Below are positions 42,785-43,729 of a stretch of DNA of 43,729 bases, piece by piece (positions within the stretch are counted from its first letter, which is position 1; the number at the start of each line of letters is the position of its first letter). Source of the DNA: CAYNST01 sp964399955 (GTDB taxonomy: Bacteria; Pseudomonadota; Gammaproteobacteria; Pseudomonadales; Cellvibrionaceae). The notes beneath the pieces are model-generated. The model did no database searches, had not been told where the DNA came from, and saw only the letters and a program-made list of their open reading frames with translations. Both the position numbers and the translations under genes were made by a program. The stretch is taken from assembly GCA_964399955.1 (NCBI GenBank), contig CAYNST010000018.1:1-43729 (forward strand). The letters are read 5' to 3'.

Positions 42785-43402
42785 TTACGACAATAGGCTG
42801 CTGAGCAGGTCGCGGTGCTTTTGTGCCTGCTTGATCAGCTTCAGGCGCTCGGCAATGATGATGGCCTTGAACTCTTCCAGCGCCTGCTCAAACACATCGT
42901 TCACCAAAACGTAGTGGCTTTCCACATAGTGGGAAATTTCGTTTTTGGCTTCGGCCATACGCGCGTCTATCACCGCCTGCGCGTCCTGCCCGCGTCCGGT
43001 CAGGCGAGCGTAGAGGCTCTCACGTGAGGGCGGCAGGATGAACACACTCATGGCATCCGGTACCAGTCGGCGCACCTGCGCCGCACCCTGCCAGTCTATT
43101 TCCAGAATAACATCCACGCCGGAATCCAGGGTTTTTTCCACCCACTCGCGGGAGGTACCGTAATAGTTGGTAAAAACCTGAGCGTGCTCCAGAAAGTCGC
43201 CCCGCCCCAACATATCTACAAATTCTGTCTGCGACACAAAATGGTAGTTCACGCCTTCGCGCTCGCCGGGACGAATAAGGCGGGTAGTATGAGATACAGA
43301 CACCTGCACCCGGTCGAGTGACTGCACCAACTTATTGACCAGACTGGTTTTGCCAGCCCCGGAGGGCGCAGATACCGTGAAGAGAGTGCCGCGAATTGTC
43401 AT
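42785..43402 (-). CDS. gmk: Guanylate kinase
   Basis: This enzyme phosphorylates GMP to GDP. The 205 residues have the P-loop SAPSGAGKTS (about 10-19), the GMP-binding SHTTRLIRPGEREGVNYHF and FLEHAQVFTNYYGTSREWV segments, and DVILEIDWQGAAQVR. The length is normal. It is first of the gmk-rpoZ-spoT-ridA run, 102 nt upstream of rpoZ. Confidence 0.97.
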   Translation of the reverse strand: MTIRGTLFTVSAPSGAGKTSLVNKLVQSLDRVQVSVSHTTRLIRPGEREGVNYHFVSQTEFVDMLGRGDFLEHAQVFTNYYGTSREWVEKTLDSGVDVILEIDWQGAAQVRRLVPDAMSVFILPPSRESLYARLTGRGQDAQAVIDARMAEAKNEISHYVESHYVLVNDVFEQALEEFKAIIIAERLKLIKQAQKHRDLLSSLLS

Positions 43403-43729
43403 TACTGTTGCTGTCCTGTTGTGCGAGCCAGGCCTTGGGGCGGGTTGCCGCTGTGGCGCGGCTTGAGACTCAAGTTTAGCGTTTTTTAACGGCTGAGGCC
43501 CAATTATGTGCCATGCACCCAGTGGATGTCAGCTGCAGATGTAACTAATCAACTCACGCCCGGATTTGCCCCTGGCTGCGCTAAAGTGGCCCTCATTCGT
43601 GCAAACGCCTTGCTTTGCACAAACTGTGACGTAATTTGAACAGTCCCAGGACCTGCTGAACAGCGCTCTGCAATAACGTCAGCACGCCTGCAGTGGTCGC
43701 AGGCGGGAATGACGAGTGCTCATGCCTAG
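43403..43729. other. Upstream region of gmk to the window end
   Basis: In these 327 bp I see no convincing gene, RNA or terminator. It probably carries the gmk promoter. Confidence 0.5.

Overview
The window reads as chromosomal DNA of a moderately GC-rich, probably marine gammaproteobacterium of the Pseudomonadales/Cellvibrionales type. The evidence is gene order and protein families: a complete gspC-N operon, a dsbB-rsd(algQ)-FKBP-algP block and a gmk-rpoZ-spoT-ridA block as in Pseudomonas, and an ftsY-ftsE-ftsX-rpoH block next to rsmD-coaD. I cannot name a genus. No tRNA, rRNA, insertion sequence, CRISPR array or prophage was seen. A 100-N scaffold gap at 9686-9785 shows this is draft sequence.

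Layout. (1) 52-11916, minus strand: type II secretion operon gspC-D-E-F-G-H-I-J-K-L-M-N. The N gap lies inside gspD and is flanked by an exact 55-bp duplication; removing gap plus one copy restores one 670-residue secretin frame, so gspD is almost certainly intact. (2) 12199-19377: a small conserved protein, gshA, a FliL-like periplasmic protein, dsbB, rsd/algQ, a WD40 lipoprotein, an FKBP lipoprotein and an AlgP-like lysine/alanine-rich DNA-binding protein, ending at a bidirectional terminator. (3) 19433-28994: an accessory-looking redox locus of two divergent transcription units. The minus unit encodes a predicted di-haem membrane cytochrome b, a 21-haem c cytochrome, an 11-haem c cytochrome and an outer-membrane beta-barrel with SPOR-like and TPR segments. 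The plus unit encodes a membrane-anchored ferredoxin/flavoprotein reductase whose motif order looks circularly permuted, and a secreted Sel1/ankyrin protein. (4) 29014-33982, minus strand: a TIGR02444-like protein, trmB, a YgjP-like metallopeptidase, an RlmD/TrmA-family RNA methyltransferase, an MtfA-like protein with an altered zinc motif, and a ROK sugar kinase. (5) 34124-43402: rpoH, ftsX, ftsE, ftsY, then rsmD and coaD on the plus strand, then ridA, spoT, rpoZ and gmk on the minus strand.

How it fits together. The secretion operon supplies nearly all of a type II secretion machine, but the prepilin peptidase is not here. The dsbB/FKBP group serves envelope protein folding. The most interesting part is region 3: its products could form an electron path from NAD(P)H through FAD, Fe-S and haem b to 32 predicted c-haems and an outer-membrane barrel. 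That link rests on gene neighbourhood and motifs, not on direct evidence.
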